From: JAOBAU01 sp034667465
GTDB taxonomy: Bacteria; Acidobacteriota; Thermoanaerobaculia; Gp7-AA8
Length of the DNA: 64,000 nt
Direction of reading: 5' to 3'
Assembly (NCBI GenBank): GCA_034667465.1
Contig: JAXDJV010000030.1
Coordinates: 62,001 to 126,000 of the forward strand
Shown here: positions 20,304-31,406 of the stretch, piece after piece
How positions within the stretch are numbered: the stretch's first letter is position 1
Layout of the letters: each line of letters opens with the position of its first letter
Position numbers and translations under genes: made by a program
The notes under the pieces: model-generated
What the model was told of the DNA's origin: nothing
What the model saw: only the letters and a program-made list of their open reading frames with translations
Databases searched by the model: none

Positions 20304-21212
20304 ATGAACGCGATCGTCTTTGCCACAAAGGACTACGGCTACTTTGCGGACAGCCTGGTTTCCCTCGCTTTGCTCGAGCGCGGCGAGGTCGAGGTCAGCG
20401 ACTTCCCCGACGGCGAGCACTACCTTCGCGTAGTCTCGCCGGTCAACGATCGCAACGTCGTCGTCGTTGGCGGCAGCATCTCCGACGCGGCGCTGCTCGA
20501 GATCTACGACCTCGCATCGGCCGTCGTCGACCTCGGCGCCGCAACGCTCACGCTGATCGTTCCCTGGTTCGGCTACGCGACGATGGATCGCGCATCGAAG
20601 ATCGGCGAGGCGGTGACGGCGAAGAATCGCGCGCGTATCTTCTCGTCGATTCCGCGCGCGAAGCTCGGCAACCAGATCCTGCTGCTCGATCTGCACAGCG
20701 AAGGGATTCCGCATTACTTCGAAGGTGCACTGCATCCTGTGCACGTCTACGGGAAGCCGATCATTGAACCGCTGGCGCGGGAGCTCGGCGGCGACTCCTT
20801 TGTCCTCGGCTCAACCGACGCCGGCCGCGCGAAGTGGATCGAGTCGCTCGCCAACGACCTCGGCGTTCCCGCGGCGTTCGTCTACAAGCGCCGCACCGGA
20901 CCGTCATCGACCGAAGTCACAGCCGTCAGCACGCAACTCGCCGGCGAGACGGTCGTGATCTACGACGACATGATTCGCACCGGCGGTTCGCTGATGGGCG
21001 CGGCGCGCGCCTATCGCGATGCAGGCGCCGGACGGATCGCCGCCATCGCCACGCACGGCGTTTTTCCCGGCGACGCACTCGCGCGCATTCGCGAGTCGGG
21101 ACTCTTCTCCGACATCGCCTGCACCGACAGCCATCCGCGCGCCGAAGCGTTGCGCGGCGAAGGGCTCATCGTTCGTTCGGCTGCAGAGCTCTTCCTGTCG
21201 TTCCTGCGATGA
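20304..21212 (+). CDS. Divergent ribose-phosphate pyrophosphokinase (PRPP synthetase family)
   Basis: A 302-residue protein with the two-lobed PRPP synthetase architecture. The PRPP-binding loop is VVIYDDMIRTGGSL near residues 213-226, and the canonical pyrimidine-lobe segment appears as PWFGYATMDRASKIGEAVTAKN, differing from the usual FGYARQDRK form. LLLDLHSEGIPHYF matches the conserved DLH histidine region, and YKRRTG fits the flexible-loop lysine/arginine. It would make PRPP from ribose 5-phosphate and ATP. The sequence differences suggest a paralogue with altered kinetics or regulation. It lies downstream of yebC and overlaps the convergent transporter gene by 47 bp. Confidence 0.82.
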   Translation: MNAIVFATKDYGYFADSLVSLALLERGEVEVSDFPDGEHYLRVVSPVNDRNVVVVGGSISDAALLEIYDLASAVVDLGAATLTLIVPWFGYATMDRASKIGEAVTAKNRARIFSSIPRAKLGNQILLLDLHSEGIPHYFEGALHPVHVYGKPIIEPLARELGGDSFVLGSTDAGRAKWIESLANDLGVPAAFVYKRRTGPSSTEVTAVSTQLAGETVVIYDDMIRTGGSLMGAARAYRDAGAGRIAAIATHGVFPGDALARIRESGLFSDIACTDSHPRAEALRGEGLIVRSAAELFLSFLR

Positions 21213-22365
21213 TCGCCACCATCACCGCGGCCGCAACCGCGAGCGCGGCGCCGGTGTTGAACGCCGCGCGCGCCGACACGTTCTGATACAGCTCACCAAA
21301 GATCGCGGTGCCGGCGAGGACGAAGAGTCCGGTCGCGAGGTAGTAGAGACCGAAGCTGCGTCCGCGCGCGCCGGCCGGAACGAGATCGCTGATCCAAGCG
21401 CGCTCCGCCCCTTCCGTCAGCGTGAACGGAATCGCATAAAGCACGAAGAGAATCACGAACGCCGTCATCGAATGTGCGCCGGGGAAACAGAAGTAGATCG
21501 CCGCGTACGAAAGCCAGCCGACGACGAGCAGGCGACGACGATCCATCCGATCGGAGAGCGAGCCGGCGGCCGTCGAGAAGAGCGCTTTGATCAAATGATG
21601 TGCGGCCCAGAGCGCCGGCAGCATTGACGTCGCGACGCCCGCGGCGTGCGCCTGCAACAGCAGAAACGCATCGCTCGAATTCGCGAGCGAGAAGAGCGCG
21701 ATCGCGCCGAGTGCCGCCCAGAAACGAGACGGCAGCGGAGCCGACGGCGGATCATCTTTCGATTTCGCTTTGATCTCGCGCGGCGGTTCCTTCAGCGCGA
21801 TGATGAGCAGCAACACGCCGAGCGCGCCGGGGATCACCGCGATGAGAAAAAGCGTTCGCATCGGGACATGCAGCGCGTTGAGAAAAACGAGCGCCGCAAG
21901 GGGACCGATCACCGCGCCGCTGTGATCGAGCGCGCGATGAAAGCCGAACGCTTTGCCGCGACTCTCCGGCGGCGTGACGTCGGAGATCAGCGCGTCGCGT
22001 GGCGCGGAACGAATCCCTTTTCCCGTGCGATCGATGAGCCGCGCCGTCAGTACCGTCGGCCAGTGAACGGCGATGCCGATCAGCGCACGCGACGCGGCGG
22101 CGAGTCCGTAACCGGCGACGACGAGCGGCTTGCGACGCGGCAAGCGATCGGACAGCGCGCCGGCCGCCAGCTTCAGAATCGACGCGAGTCCGTCAGCGAG
22201 CCCTTCGATCATGCCGATCACGAGCGGCGTCGCGCCGAGCGTCGTCGAGAGAAAGATCGGGAGGAGCGGATAGATCATCTCGCTCGATGAGTCGTTGAGC
22301 AGCGAGACGAGGCCGAGGAGGATGACCTGCGGGCGAAGGCGATTTGGATTCGGGTTCGTTTTCAT
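21166..22365 (-). CDS. MFS transporter
   Basis: A 399-residue integral membrane protein with about 12 hydrophobic helices. The loop 2-3 signature is seen twice, as AAGALSDRLPRRKPLVVAGY and AAGSLSDRMDRRRLLVVGWL, showing the usual internal duplication. The N-terminal half (LLGLVSLLNDSSSEMIYPLLPIF, then RTGKGIRSAPRDALI) resembles multidrug/sugar-efflux-like MFS proteins of unknown substrate. The start at 22365 overlaps the stop of the pseudouridine synthase gene as ATGA. The open frame upstream of 22365 is antisense shadow and was excluded. Confidence 0.9.
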   Translation of the reverse strand: MKTNPNPNRLRPQVILLGLVSLLNDSSSEMIYPLLPIFLSTTLGATPLVIGMIEGLADGLASILKLAAGALSDRLPRRKPLVVAGYGLAAASRALIGIAVHWPTVLTARLIDRTGKGIRSAPRDALISDVTPPESRGKAFGFHRALDHSGAVIGPLAALVFLNALHVPMRTLFLIAVIPGALGVLLLIIALKEPPREIKAKSKDDPPSAPLPSRFWAALGAIALFSLANSSDAFLLLQAHAAGVATSMLPALWAAHHLIKALFSTAAGSLSDRMDRRRLLVVGWLSYAAIYFCFPGAHSMTAFVILFVLYAIPFTLTEGAERAWISDLVPAGARGRSFGLYYLATGLFVLAGTAIFGELYQNVSARAAFNTGAALAVAAAVMVAIIAGTTGRALQPNER

Positions 22366-23312
22366 GCCGAGCGCAGCTCCTCCAGCAATTTCCTCATGTC
22401 CTCCGGCAGCGGCGCTTCGAACGCCATCGGTTCTCCGCTGCGCGGATGCGGGAACGTGATCCGCGACGCGTGCAGCGCCTGCCGCGGAAACGCGGCGATC
22501 GTCTTCTGCAACTTCTTGTCCGGGATCCCGCGCCATTGCGGACCGGAGTAAAGCGGATCGCCGATGATCGGATGTCCGAGCTCGCGCAGATGGACGCGAA
22601 TCTGATGCGTGCGACCGGTGCGAATGCGGCAGCGCAGCAGCGACGCGTATCGCAGCTGTTCGGCGACGACGTAGTCGGTGATCGCGTGACGCGCGCCGGC
22701 GACGATCGCCATCTTTACGCGATCGCGCGGATCGCGGCCAATCGGCGCATCGATCGTTCCCGACGCCGGCTTCGGCATTCCGTACACGATCGCGACGTAC
22801 TCCTTGCGCACGGAATCGCTGCCCCACGCTTCCGTGAGCTTGCGATGCGACTCATCGTGTTTCGCGATCACCATTACGCCGCTCGTATCTTTGTCGAGAC
22901 GATGGACGATGCCGGGACGGAGCTCGCCGCCGATTCCGCTCAGGTCCTTTACGTGGAAGAGCAGCGCGTTGACGAGCGTACCATCGCGATGTCCGGCTGC
23001 CGGATGCACGACGAGTCCGGCAGGCTTGTCGATGACGACGAGCTCATCGTCTTCAAAGAGGATCGTGAGCGGCAGTTCCTGCGATTCGATCGTCGACGGC
23101 GCCGGCGGCGGAACGTCGACTTCGATCTGCTGGCCGGCGGCGACGCGGAGCGATGCTTTCGGCGCCGTTCGTCCGGCGATGGAGACGCGTCCGTCATCGA
23201 TCAGCTTTTCGATGAAGCTGCGGCTGAGCTCGGGGAGCAGTTCGCTGAGGGCGCGATCGAGGCGGAGTCCATCGCTGCCGGGGGGAATGACGACGCCGCG
23301 TCTCTCCTGCAC
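22362..23312 (-). CDS. rluD: RluA/RluD-family 23S rRNA pseudouridine synthase
   Basis: A 316-residue protein with an N-terminal S4 RNA-binding domain (LRLDRALSELLPELSRSFIEKLIDDGRVSI written across residues 16-45) and an RluA catalytic domain. The catalytic aspartate is in GIVHRLDKDTSGVMV. RTGRTHQIRVHL and HPIIGDPLYSG are the conserved C-terminal blocks. The length and S4 domain fit RluD, which modifies helix 69 of 23S rRNA, though RluC-type activity cannot be excluded. The MFS gene is translationally coupled downstream. Confidence 0.9.
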   Translation of the reverse strand: MQERRGVVIPPGSDGLRLDRALSELLPELSRSFIEKLIDDGRVSIAGRTAPKASLRVAAGQQIEVDVPPPAPSTIESQELPLTILFEDDELVVIDKPAGLVVHPAAGHRDGTLVNALLFHVKDLSGIGGELRPGIVHRLDKDTSGVMVIAKHDESHRKLTEAWGSDSVRKEYVAIVYGMPKPASGTIDAPIGRDPRDRVKMAIVAGARHAITDYVVAEQLRYASLLRCRIRTGRTHQIRVHLRELGHPIIGDPLYSGPQWRGIPDKKLQKTIAAFPRQALHASRITFPHPRSGEPMAFEAPLPEDMRKLLEELRSA

Positions 23313-23401
23313 GGGCGGAGTATACGCGCCGATTTTTTACGTCTCCTCTTACGTGCGCATGCTACGATTCCCGCGCATCACGCGCACGGAGATGGAGTTC
23401 T

Positions 23402-23506
23402 ATGGCGACGTTTTTGCCTGTTCATCCGTACCAACCGTCAGTGCGTTCCGGTGCTAAACGAATGTGGCGCAGGATTCGTAAGCATTTCGTGCTTTCGGAA
23501 GTCTGA
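23402..23506 (+). CDS. Possible small basic protein (34 aa)
   Basis: ATG at 23402 is preceded by GGAG at a workable distance. The frame encodes 34 residues, the second half strongly basic (KRMWRRIRKHF). It lies between a TGCTACGATTC extended -10-like motif and the highly expressed secreted protein gene at 23540. No homologue is recognised. It could be a leader peptide, a real small protein or chance. Confidence 0.3.
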   Translation: MATFLPVHPYQPSVRSGAKRMWRRIRKHFVLSEV

Positions 23507-23539
23507 TTAAAAAATCTCGTCGTAAAAGGGGAAAATCGT

Positions 23540-24526
23540 ATGTTCAAGATTAAAAACTGGGGAATCGCAGCGGCGCTCGCTCTTTCGGCTGCCGCGGCGA
23601 TGGCGAGCAACTTCCGCGCGGCCGATCAGGTTTACCTTCCGATCGGCGGGCACATTCAGGGCGGCGCGGCTCTGTTCATCTCCGACGTGTTCCTGACCAA
23701 CCTCTCCACGGACACCGTGACGGTCTCGATCATCTTCTCGAGCGGTCCGGCCGGCGCCATCCAGACGAACTTCACGCCGATCACTCTCGCTCCGAACGAG
23801 CGCAAAGAGCTGCCGGACTTCTTCGCCACGAACCTCAACCTCACCAACAACCTCGGCGTCGTCATCTTCAACGCCTGCAAGCAGGGCGCTGACTGCGGCC
23901 CGGCCACGCAGGACGCCAGCGGCTTCAGCCCGAACTACCGCAACATCTCGGTCGAGAGCCGCATCTTTTCGACGATCAGCGGCGTCCCGGGCACGACCGG
24001 CCAGGACATCCCGGGCATGCCGTGGTACAGCTTCGTGACGATGGACCAGGCCGCCACCGGCCTCGACAAGGTCTTCATCACCGGCATCCGCAACACCGCG
24101 GCGTACCGCACCAACATCGGCTTCGTGAACGCGTCGCAGTACTCGCGCGACATGCAGCTGAAGGCGACCCTCTTCTCGGCCACCGGCGCCATCCTCGGCA
24201 CCTACACCGAAACGCTCGGCCCGCTCGGCCAGGCGCAGCGCTCGGTCGGTTCGATCTTCCCGGCATTCGCGAGCGGTCCGACTTCGACCGGCGCATGGGT
24301 GCAGATCGAGCAGATCGCCAGCAACCCGACGTCCGATGCGCCGCAGGGCTGCACGACGACCGGCTGCCCGGCGTTCTTCGCCTACGGTTCGCAGCTCGAC
24401 AACATCTCGGGCGACCCGACCACGCTCGAGTCGCAGTACTTCAAGCCGCTCACCGACGCGCAGATCCTCGCGATCTACCCGACGACGGCCGGCAAGTCGG
24501 CGGTTCGCCGCGTGGCGCGCCACTAA
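23540..24526 (+). CDS. Secreted hypothetical protein, probably abundant
   Basis: A 328-residue protein with a clear signal peptide (WGIAAALALSAAAAMASN, cleavage near residue 23). The mature part alternates beta-rich blocks (GGAALFISDVFLTNLSTDTVTVSIIFSS, written across residues 39-66) and ends in a basic tail. Four cysteines lie in two pairs (CKQGADC, CTTTGC). Codons are almost all C-ending, unlike neighbours, suggesting high expression. An AAAGGGGAAAA ribosome site precedes the ATG and an intrinsic terminator follows. I do not know a functional family; it resembles a structural or surface protein. Confidence 0.8.
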   Translation: MFKIKNWGIAAALALSAAAAMASNFRAADQVYLPIGGHIQGGAALFISDVFLTNLSTDTVTVSIIFSSGPAGAIQTNFTPITLAPNERKELPDFFATNLNLTNNLGVVIFNACKQGADCGPATQDASGFSPNYRNISVESRIFSTISGVPGTTGQDIPGMPWYSFVTMDQAATGLDKVFITGIRNTAAYRTNIGFVNASQYSRDMQLKATLFSATGAILGTYTETLGPLGQAQRSVGSIFPAFASGPTSTGAWVQIEQIASNPTSDAPQGCTTTGCPAFFAYGSQLDNISGDPTTLESQYFKPLTDAQILAIYPTTAGKSAVRRVARH

Positions 24527-24552
24527 CCGACTCAGCTGTCTGCACTAATCTG

Positions 24553-24581
24553 AAAAGGCCGCGCGCGAAGCGCGGCCTTTT
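24553..24581 (+). terminator. Intrinsic terminator after the secreted protein gene
   Basis: An 11-bp stem (AAAAGGCCGCG with CGCGGCCTTTT) closes a 7-base loop and ends in four T residues. It lies 27 bp after the stop at 24526, and its symmetry allows function in both directions. Confidence 0.8.
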
Positions 24582-24622
24582 CGATACCTCCCGCCGGGGA
24601 ATCGCGTGCCCTCCGCGCGCTG

Positions 24623-24651
24623 TTGTCGGGCACCGTAGTCAGTGCTATGAT
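24623..24651 (+). promoter_or_regulatory. Sigma-70-type promoter of the rimP-nusA-infB operon
   Basis: TTGTCG (24623-24628), a 17-bp spacer and TATGAT (24646-24651), with TGC giving an extended -10. Transcription would start near 24658, leaving a ~75-nt leader before rimP. Confidence 0.6.
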
Positions 24652-24679
24652 TCGTCGGCTTTCGAGCAGTACTTTTTCG

Positions 24680-24705
24680 AAAGCGGCCGTGCGGCCGCTT
24701 TTTTT
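24680..24705 (+). terminator. Leader terminator/attenuator hairpin before rimP
   Basis: AAAGCGGCC pairs with GGCCGCTTT around a GTGC loop, followed by a run of seven T residues in total. It lies downstream of the likely promoter and just before the AAGGAG site, so it would stop transcription before the operon's first gene unless bypassed. Confidence 0.7.
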
Positions 24706-24731
24706 GTTGTAAGGAGATTGTTTCGGGAAGT

Positions 24732-25199
24732 ATGAGCAACTTACCAGCGCGGATCGAGGAAGAAATCGAAAAGATCGTTTCGTCCGAAGGACTGGAGCTG
24801 GTTCATATCGATTACCGGAAGCAGGGACGCGGCTATCTGCTTCGGATCGACATCGACAAAGAGGGTGGCGTGACGCTGGAGCATTGCTCCCTCGTCTCGC
24901 AGCAGGTCTCGACGTACCTCGATGTCGACGACGTGGTGCCTGTCGAGTATGAGTTGCAGGTTTCGTCGCCCGGTCTCGACCGGAAGTTCTACAAAGACTC
25001 GGACTACAACAAGTTCCTCGGGCGGCTGGTGCGCGTGAAAACGTCGTCGGCCATCCGCGGACTGCACGTGATCGTCGGAAGACTGAAAGAGTTCGACGGT
25101 CAGAAGATCACTGTGACTGACCCCCAGGTCAGGCGCGATCCGGATTACGAGATCCCGCTCGCGGTGATCAAAGAAACACGGCTGGAAGTGGAGATCTGA
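24732..25199 (+). CDS. rimP: Ribosome maturation factor RimP
   Basis: A 155-residue protein with the RimP N-terminal alpha/beta domain (EEIEKIVSSEGLELVHIDYRKQG, residues 9-31) and the diagnostic DVVPVEYELQVSSPGLDRKF block, followed by the SH3-like C-terminal domain (GRLVRVKTS, then GRLKEF). It assists 30S subunit assembly. It heads the conserved rimP-nusA-infB operon. AAGGAG lies 15 bases before the ATG, further than usual, but no better in-frame start exists. Confidence 0.95.
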   Translation: MSNLPARIEEEIEKIVSSEGLELVHIDYRKQGRGYLLRIDIDKEGGVTLEHCSLVSQQVSTYLDVDDVVPVEYELQVSSPGLDRKFYKDSDYNKFLGRLVRVKTSSAIRGLHVIVGRLKEFDGQKITVTDPQVRRDPDYEIPLAVIKETRLEVEI

Positions 25200-25202
25200 A
25201 CG

Positions 25203-26795
25203 ATGTTTGACGAGAATCTGAGCAAGAACATCAAGGCGCTCGCGTACGAGAAATCGATCGACGTCGAACGCGTATTCAAAGCACTCGAGGACGCCCTCGC
25301 CACCGCCGCGCGCAAGTACTACAAAACCCGCGAACCGATGGAAACGGTGCTCGACCGCCTCAGTGGCGGCATGCAGATGTTCGTCATCAAGGAAGTGGTG
25401 CAGGACGAGAACGAGATCGAAGATCCGCAGGCTCAGTGGACGCTCGATCAGGCTCGCAAAGTCGAGCCGGAAGTCGAGATCGGCGGCCGCGTTCGTCTCA
25501 ACTACATCACCAAGGAAGTCGTCGACGTCGTTCGCGATCCGAACACGCAGATCCGGACGTACGAAGCGCAGAAGATCGACCCCGAAGTCGAGCAGGGCGA
25601 TGAAGTGCACATCCCGCTCACGCAGCAGGCCGGCGACTTCGGCCGCATCGCCGCGCAGTCGGCCAAGCAGGTCCTCTATCAGAAGGTCCGCGAAGCCGAG
25701 CGCGAGAAGGTCTACAACGAGTTCGCCGACAAGCTCGGCGAGCTGGAAAACGGTTACGTCAAGCGCTTCGAGCGCGGCGACATGATCATCGATCTCAACG
25801 GCAAGACCGAAGGGATCATCCCGCGCTCGCAGCAGTCGCGCGCCGAGCGTTACTCGCAGGGCGACCGCATCAAGGCGGTCATCATCGACGTGCACACGCA
25901 GCCGAAGGGACCGCAGGTCGTGCTCTCGCGCACCGATCCGCGGCTGCTCATCAAGCTGTTCGAGATGGAAGTGCCGGAGATCTACGACGGCACGGTCGTC
26001 ATCAAAGGCGCCGTCCGCGAGCCGGGCGAGCGCGCCAAGATCGCGGTCATGTCGCGCGAGCGTGACGTCGACCCGGTCGGCGCATGCGTCGGCATGAAGG
26101 GCTCACGCGTGCAGTCGATCATCCGCGAGCTTCGCGGCGAAAAGATCGACATCATTCCGTGGCACGACGACATCGTGAACTACGCGCAGAACTCGCTCGC
26201 TCCGGCGAAGATCACCCGCGTTTCGGTGACGAGCGACGAGATGGCGCATCGTCCTCACCTCGACGTCATCGTCGACAACGACCAGCTCTCGCTCGCCATC
26301 GGCAAGCGCGGACTGAACGTCCGTCTCGCGGCCGAGCTGATCGGCGCGAAGATCGACATCAAGTCGGAAGAAGAAGTGAAGGGCGAGGTGGCCGACGCAC
26401 TTTCCGCGATGCTGCAGGAAGCGATGGCCGAAGCGCGCGCCGCGACCAATGTCCACGACATCGAAGAGATGCCGGCGGAATGGGCGGACAAGCTCGAGGA
26501 CGCCGGCTACGACGACCTCGACTCGATCGTGAACGCCAGCACCGAAGACCTGACGGCGATCGACGGGATCGACGACGAGATGGCGGCGCGCATTCTCGAG
26601 CTGGCGAAGAAGCACGAGTCGATCGAAGCCGAGGAAACGTTCGGGACCACCGGCGAAGACGAAGATGACGAAGAGACCGGCGACGACGACGAAGAGGTCG
26701 GCGACGAAGAAGAATCCGAAGGCGATGACGACGCGGAAGCCGGCGAACAGCCGGATGCTGAAAGCCGCGAAGAGGAAGAAGCGCCGGTCGAATAG
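25203..26795 (+). CDS. nusA: Transcription termination/antitermination factor NusA
   Basis: A 530-residue protein. The N-terminal RNAP-binding domain (about 1-130) is followed by S1 (GDMIIDLNGKTEGIIPRSQQ region), then tandem KH domains (GERAKIAVMSRERDVDPVGACVG, then SLAIGKRGLNVRLAAELIG). A helix-hairpin-helix segment (DDLDSIVNASTEDLTAIDGI) and a very acidic tail of about 60 residues end it. It follows rimP by three bases. The acidic tail is longer than in many NusA proteins and may modulate RNA or RNAP contacts, which is an inference. Confidence 0.97.
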   Translation: MFDENLSKNIKALAYEKSIDVERVFKALEDALATAARKYYKTREPMETVLDRLSGGMQMFVIKEVVQDENEIEDPQAQWTLDQARKVEPEVEIGGRVRLNYITKEVVDVVRDPNTQIRTYEAQKIDPEVEQGDEVHIPLTQQAGDFGRIAAQSAKQVLYQKVREAEREKVYNEFADKLGELENGYVKRFERGDMIIDLNGKTEGIIPRSQQSRAERYSQGDRIKAVIIDVHTQPKGPQVVLSRTDPRLLIKLFEMEVPEIYDGTVVIKGAVREPGERAKIAVMSRERDVDPVGACVGMKGSRVQSIIRELRGEKIDIIPWHDDIVNYAQNSLAPAKITRVSVTSDEMAHRPHLDVIVDNDQLSLAIGKRGLNVRLAAELIGAKIDIKSEEEVKGEVADALSAMLQEAMAEARAATNVHDIEEMPAEWADKLEDAGYDDLDSIVNASTEDLTAIDGIDDEMAARILELAKKHESIEAEETFGTTGEDEDDEETGDDDEEVGDEEESEGDDDAEAGEQPDAESREEEEAPVE

Positions 26796-26827
26796 CAGCA
26801 CTGGGTTTCGAATCAAAGGGAGATTGA

Positions 26828-29767
<2,940 letters not shown>

Positions 29768-29770
29768 AGG

Positions 29771-29836
29771 GATGAAGGATGAAGGATGAAGGCTGAATCG
29801 CCTTTTTCATCCTTCATCCTTCTGCCTTCATCCTTT
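29771..29836 (+). repeat. Inverted heptanucleotide array (ATGAAGG / CCTTCAT)
   Basis: Three exact ATGAAGG units start four bases after the infB stop. After a ~15-nt spacer come their complements (CATCCTT units). The RNA would form a long hairpin between infB and the DUF503 gene. It lies inside a co-directional gene pair and lacks a T-run at its end. Confidence 0.85.
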
Positions 29837-29838
29837 CG

Positions 29839-30162
29839 ATGATCGTCTGCGTCGCACTCTTCGAGCTTCACATCCCGTTCGCGCAGAGTCTCAAAGACAA
29901 GCGGACGGTGGTGAAGAGCCTGCGCGAGAAGTTGCGTCATCGCTTCGAGCTTTCGGCGGGCGAGGTCGGGCTGCACGAGGCGCATCAGCGCTCGCGCATG
30001 GGACTCTCCTTCATCGCTCTCGATGATGCCGGCGCCGATGCGATGCTCGATCGCATTCTCGCGTTCGTGGAGACGAACAGCGACGCCACGCTCACCGGCT
30101 GGACGAGCGAAAAGCTCGACTTCGATGAGAGCGTCACGCTCGGCGTTCCGCACTTCAGTTAG
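29839..30162 (+). CDS. ylxP: DUF503 (YlxP-like) protein
   Basis: A 107-residue protein with the family pattern of a beta-strand, then SLKDKRTVVKSLREKLRHRFE, then a small ferredoxin-like end. DUF503 genes lie between infB and rbfA in many bacteria, as the gene order does here once the opposite-strand pair is ignored. The family is linked to translation by neighbourhood; its exact role is not known to me. Its stop overlaps the convergent DUF4062 gene by eight bases. Confidence 0.88.
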   Translation: MIVCVALFELHIPFAQSLKDKRTVVKSLREKLRHRFELSAGEVGLHEAHQRSRMGLSFIALDDAGADAMLDRILAFVETNSDATLTGWTSEKLDFDESVTLGVPHFS

Positions 30163-31396
30163 CGGTCGGTTTCGGCGGCGGAGGCGGTAAGTTGTCGCTC
30201 GAGCTTCGCCAGGCGTATTCGAATTCATCACTCATGTTCTGCAGCGTCCGTCGTCCGTCGCGGTCGGAGACGCGAAAAGACGGAAACGCCTGCTGTCCCA
30301 GATAGAAATGGACGCTGATGTGCCCGAGCGCGTTGTCGGGGATCGCCGAGTCACGCAACCACATCGTGTAGAAGAGCGGTTTGCGATTGAACCGAATGTC
30401 GAGAGTGCCGGGATAGAGCTTCGGGTTCCGCGCGATCGCCTGCTGCATCGTCAGCATGTCCTCATGTGTGTCGCGGGCGTCACCGCGATTCCCGTCGGTG
30501 TCCTGATGGATCGCGCGGCAGAACGCGTCGTATGCGGCGCGATTCGCGTCCGAGTAATCCCAGAGGATCAGTCGTATGTGCACGCCGCGTTTGAGCAGTT
30601 CCGTGAGGTTCTGCATGTGGTCGTAGTGAATGATCGCGGCGTTGTTGACGAGCAGATCGAGAGTTTTTCGCGTCCCCAGCAGTTCGTCGGAGAGTTTGGT
30701 TTCGGCGCGGAGTGAGCCGCGGCTGTCAACGGCACGGGCGATTTCGTAGCGCCCGTTCGGCGAGTTGTTGAAGACCTTCGGATCATGAATGGCAAGGAAC
30801 GATCCGAGCGCACGGCTGCGCATGGACGGCGTGTACGCCGCGTAAATCGTGAACACGATGAGCGCAACGACAAGCGCGGCGAAGATGGTCGCCGCCTGAT
30901 AGATGCGCCTCCGAAACCGCTCCGCTCGACGCGACTCTTTTTCGACGACCCAGCGCGCCACCGCCGACTCGATGCGCACCGACTGCGGGGCGCTGCCGAA
31001 CGTCTCGATGCCGTGATGTTGCTGGAGCGACGTGCGCCAGGCGCCGACTTCCGGGTCGTTCGCACGCTCGTCAAACTGGTCCGGCCAGGGCTCTCCATCC
31101 TTCAAAAGGAACGGAAGGACGTCGATCCCGCGCTTTACCGCTTCGTCGTACTCCTGCTGCGTGATGCTCCTGGTCTGTCCGTCGGGGATGTGGCCGCGGC
31201 GATATCCAACGAGCAGGATGCAGAGGCTGCAGCCTTCCAGACGTGCCGCCGAGAATTCGCTCGGTGCTTTGGAGGCAGCGCTCCACTTCTCCATCGGGTC
31301 GACGACGAAGCCTGCCGATTGCAGCGCGTTGATGACGTGCGCGCGATGTCCGTCGAGATCGCGAAACGTCGACGCGACGAATGCTTTGTATGACAT
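30155..31396 (-). CDS. DUF4062 - transmembrane - PLD-like domain protein
   Basis: A 413-residue protein. Residues 1-110 match DUF4062 (KAFVASTFRDLDGHRAHVINAL, written over residues 4-25, then EGCSLCILLVGYRRGHIPDG), a Rossmann/TIR-like fold common in defence NTPases and effectors. A single membrane helix spans about 166-188. The cytoplasmic or periplasmic remainder (about 235-400) alternates strands and helices (LDLLVNNAAIIHYDH, then IRLILWDYSDANRA) like a degenerate phospholipase-D-type sensor without a clear HKD motif. Its ATG lies ten bases after the SLOG-SLATT gene, so the two form an operon. I infer a nucleotide-signalling or defence membrane module. Confidence 0.75.
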   Translation of the reverse strand: MSYKAFVASTFRDLDGHRAHVINALQSAGFVVDPMEKWSAASKAPSEFSAARLEGCSLCILLVGYRRGHIPDGQTRSITQQEYDEAVKRGIDVLPFLLKDGEPWPDQFDERANDPEVGAWRTSLQQHHGIETFGSAPQSVRIESAVARWVVEKESRRAERFRRRIYQAATIFAALVVALIVFTIYAAYTPSMRSRALGSFLAIHDPKVFNNSPNGRYEIARAVDSRGSLRAETKLSDELLGTRKTLDLLVNNAAIIHYDHMQNLTELLKRGVHIRLILWDYSDANRAAYDAFCRAIHQDTDGNRGDARDTHEDMLTMQQAIARNPKLYPGTLDIRFNRKPLFYTMWLRDSAIPDNALGHISVHFYLGQQAFPSFRVSDRDGRRTLQNMSDEFEYAWRSSSDNLPPPPPKPTAN

Positions 31397-31406
31397 TCGG
31401 GTGTCC

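Noticed and set aside
22366..22827. N-terminal extension of the MFS transporter
   Set aside because: The extra ~154 residues are Arg/Ser-rich and lie antisense inside rluD. The membrane protein begins sensibly at 22365 with an ATGA overlap.
29771..29836. Transcription terminator after infB
   Set aside because: The hairpin is made of heptamer repeats, has an A/T-poor end without a terminal T-run, and lies inside a conserved infB-DUF503 pair.
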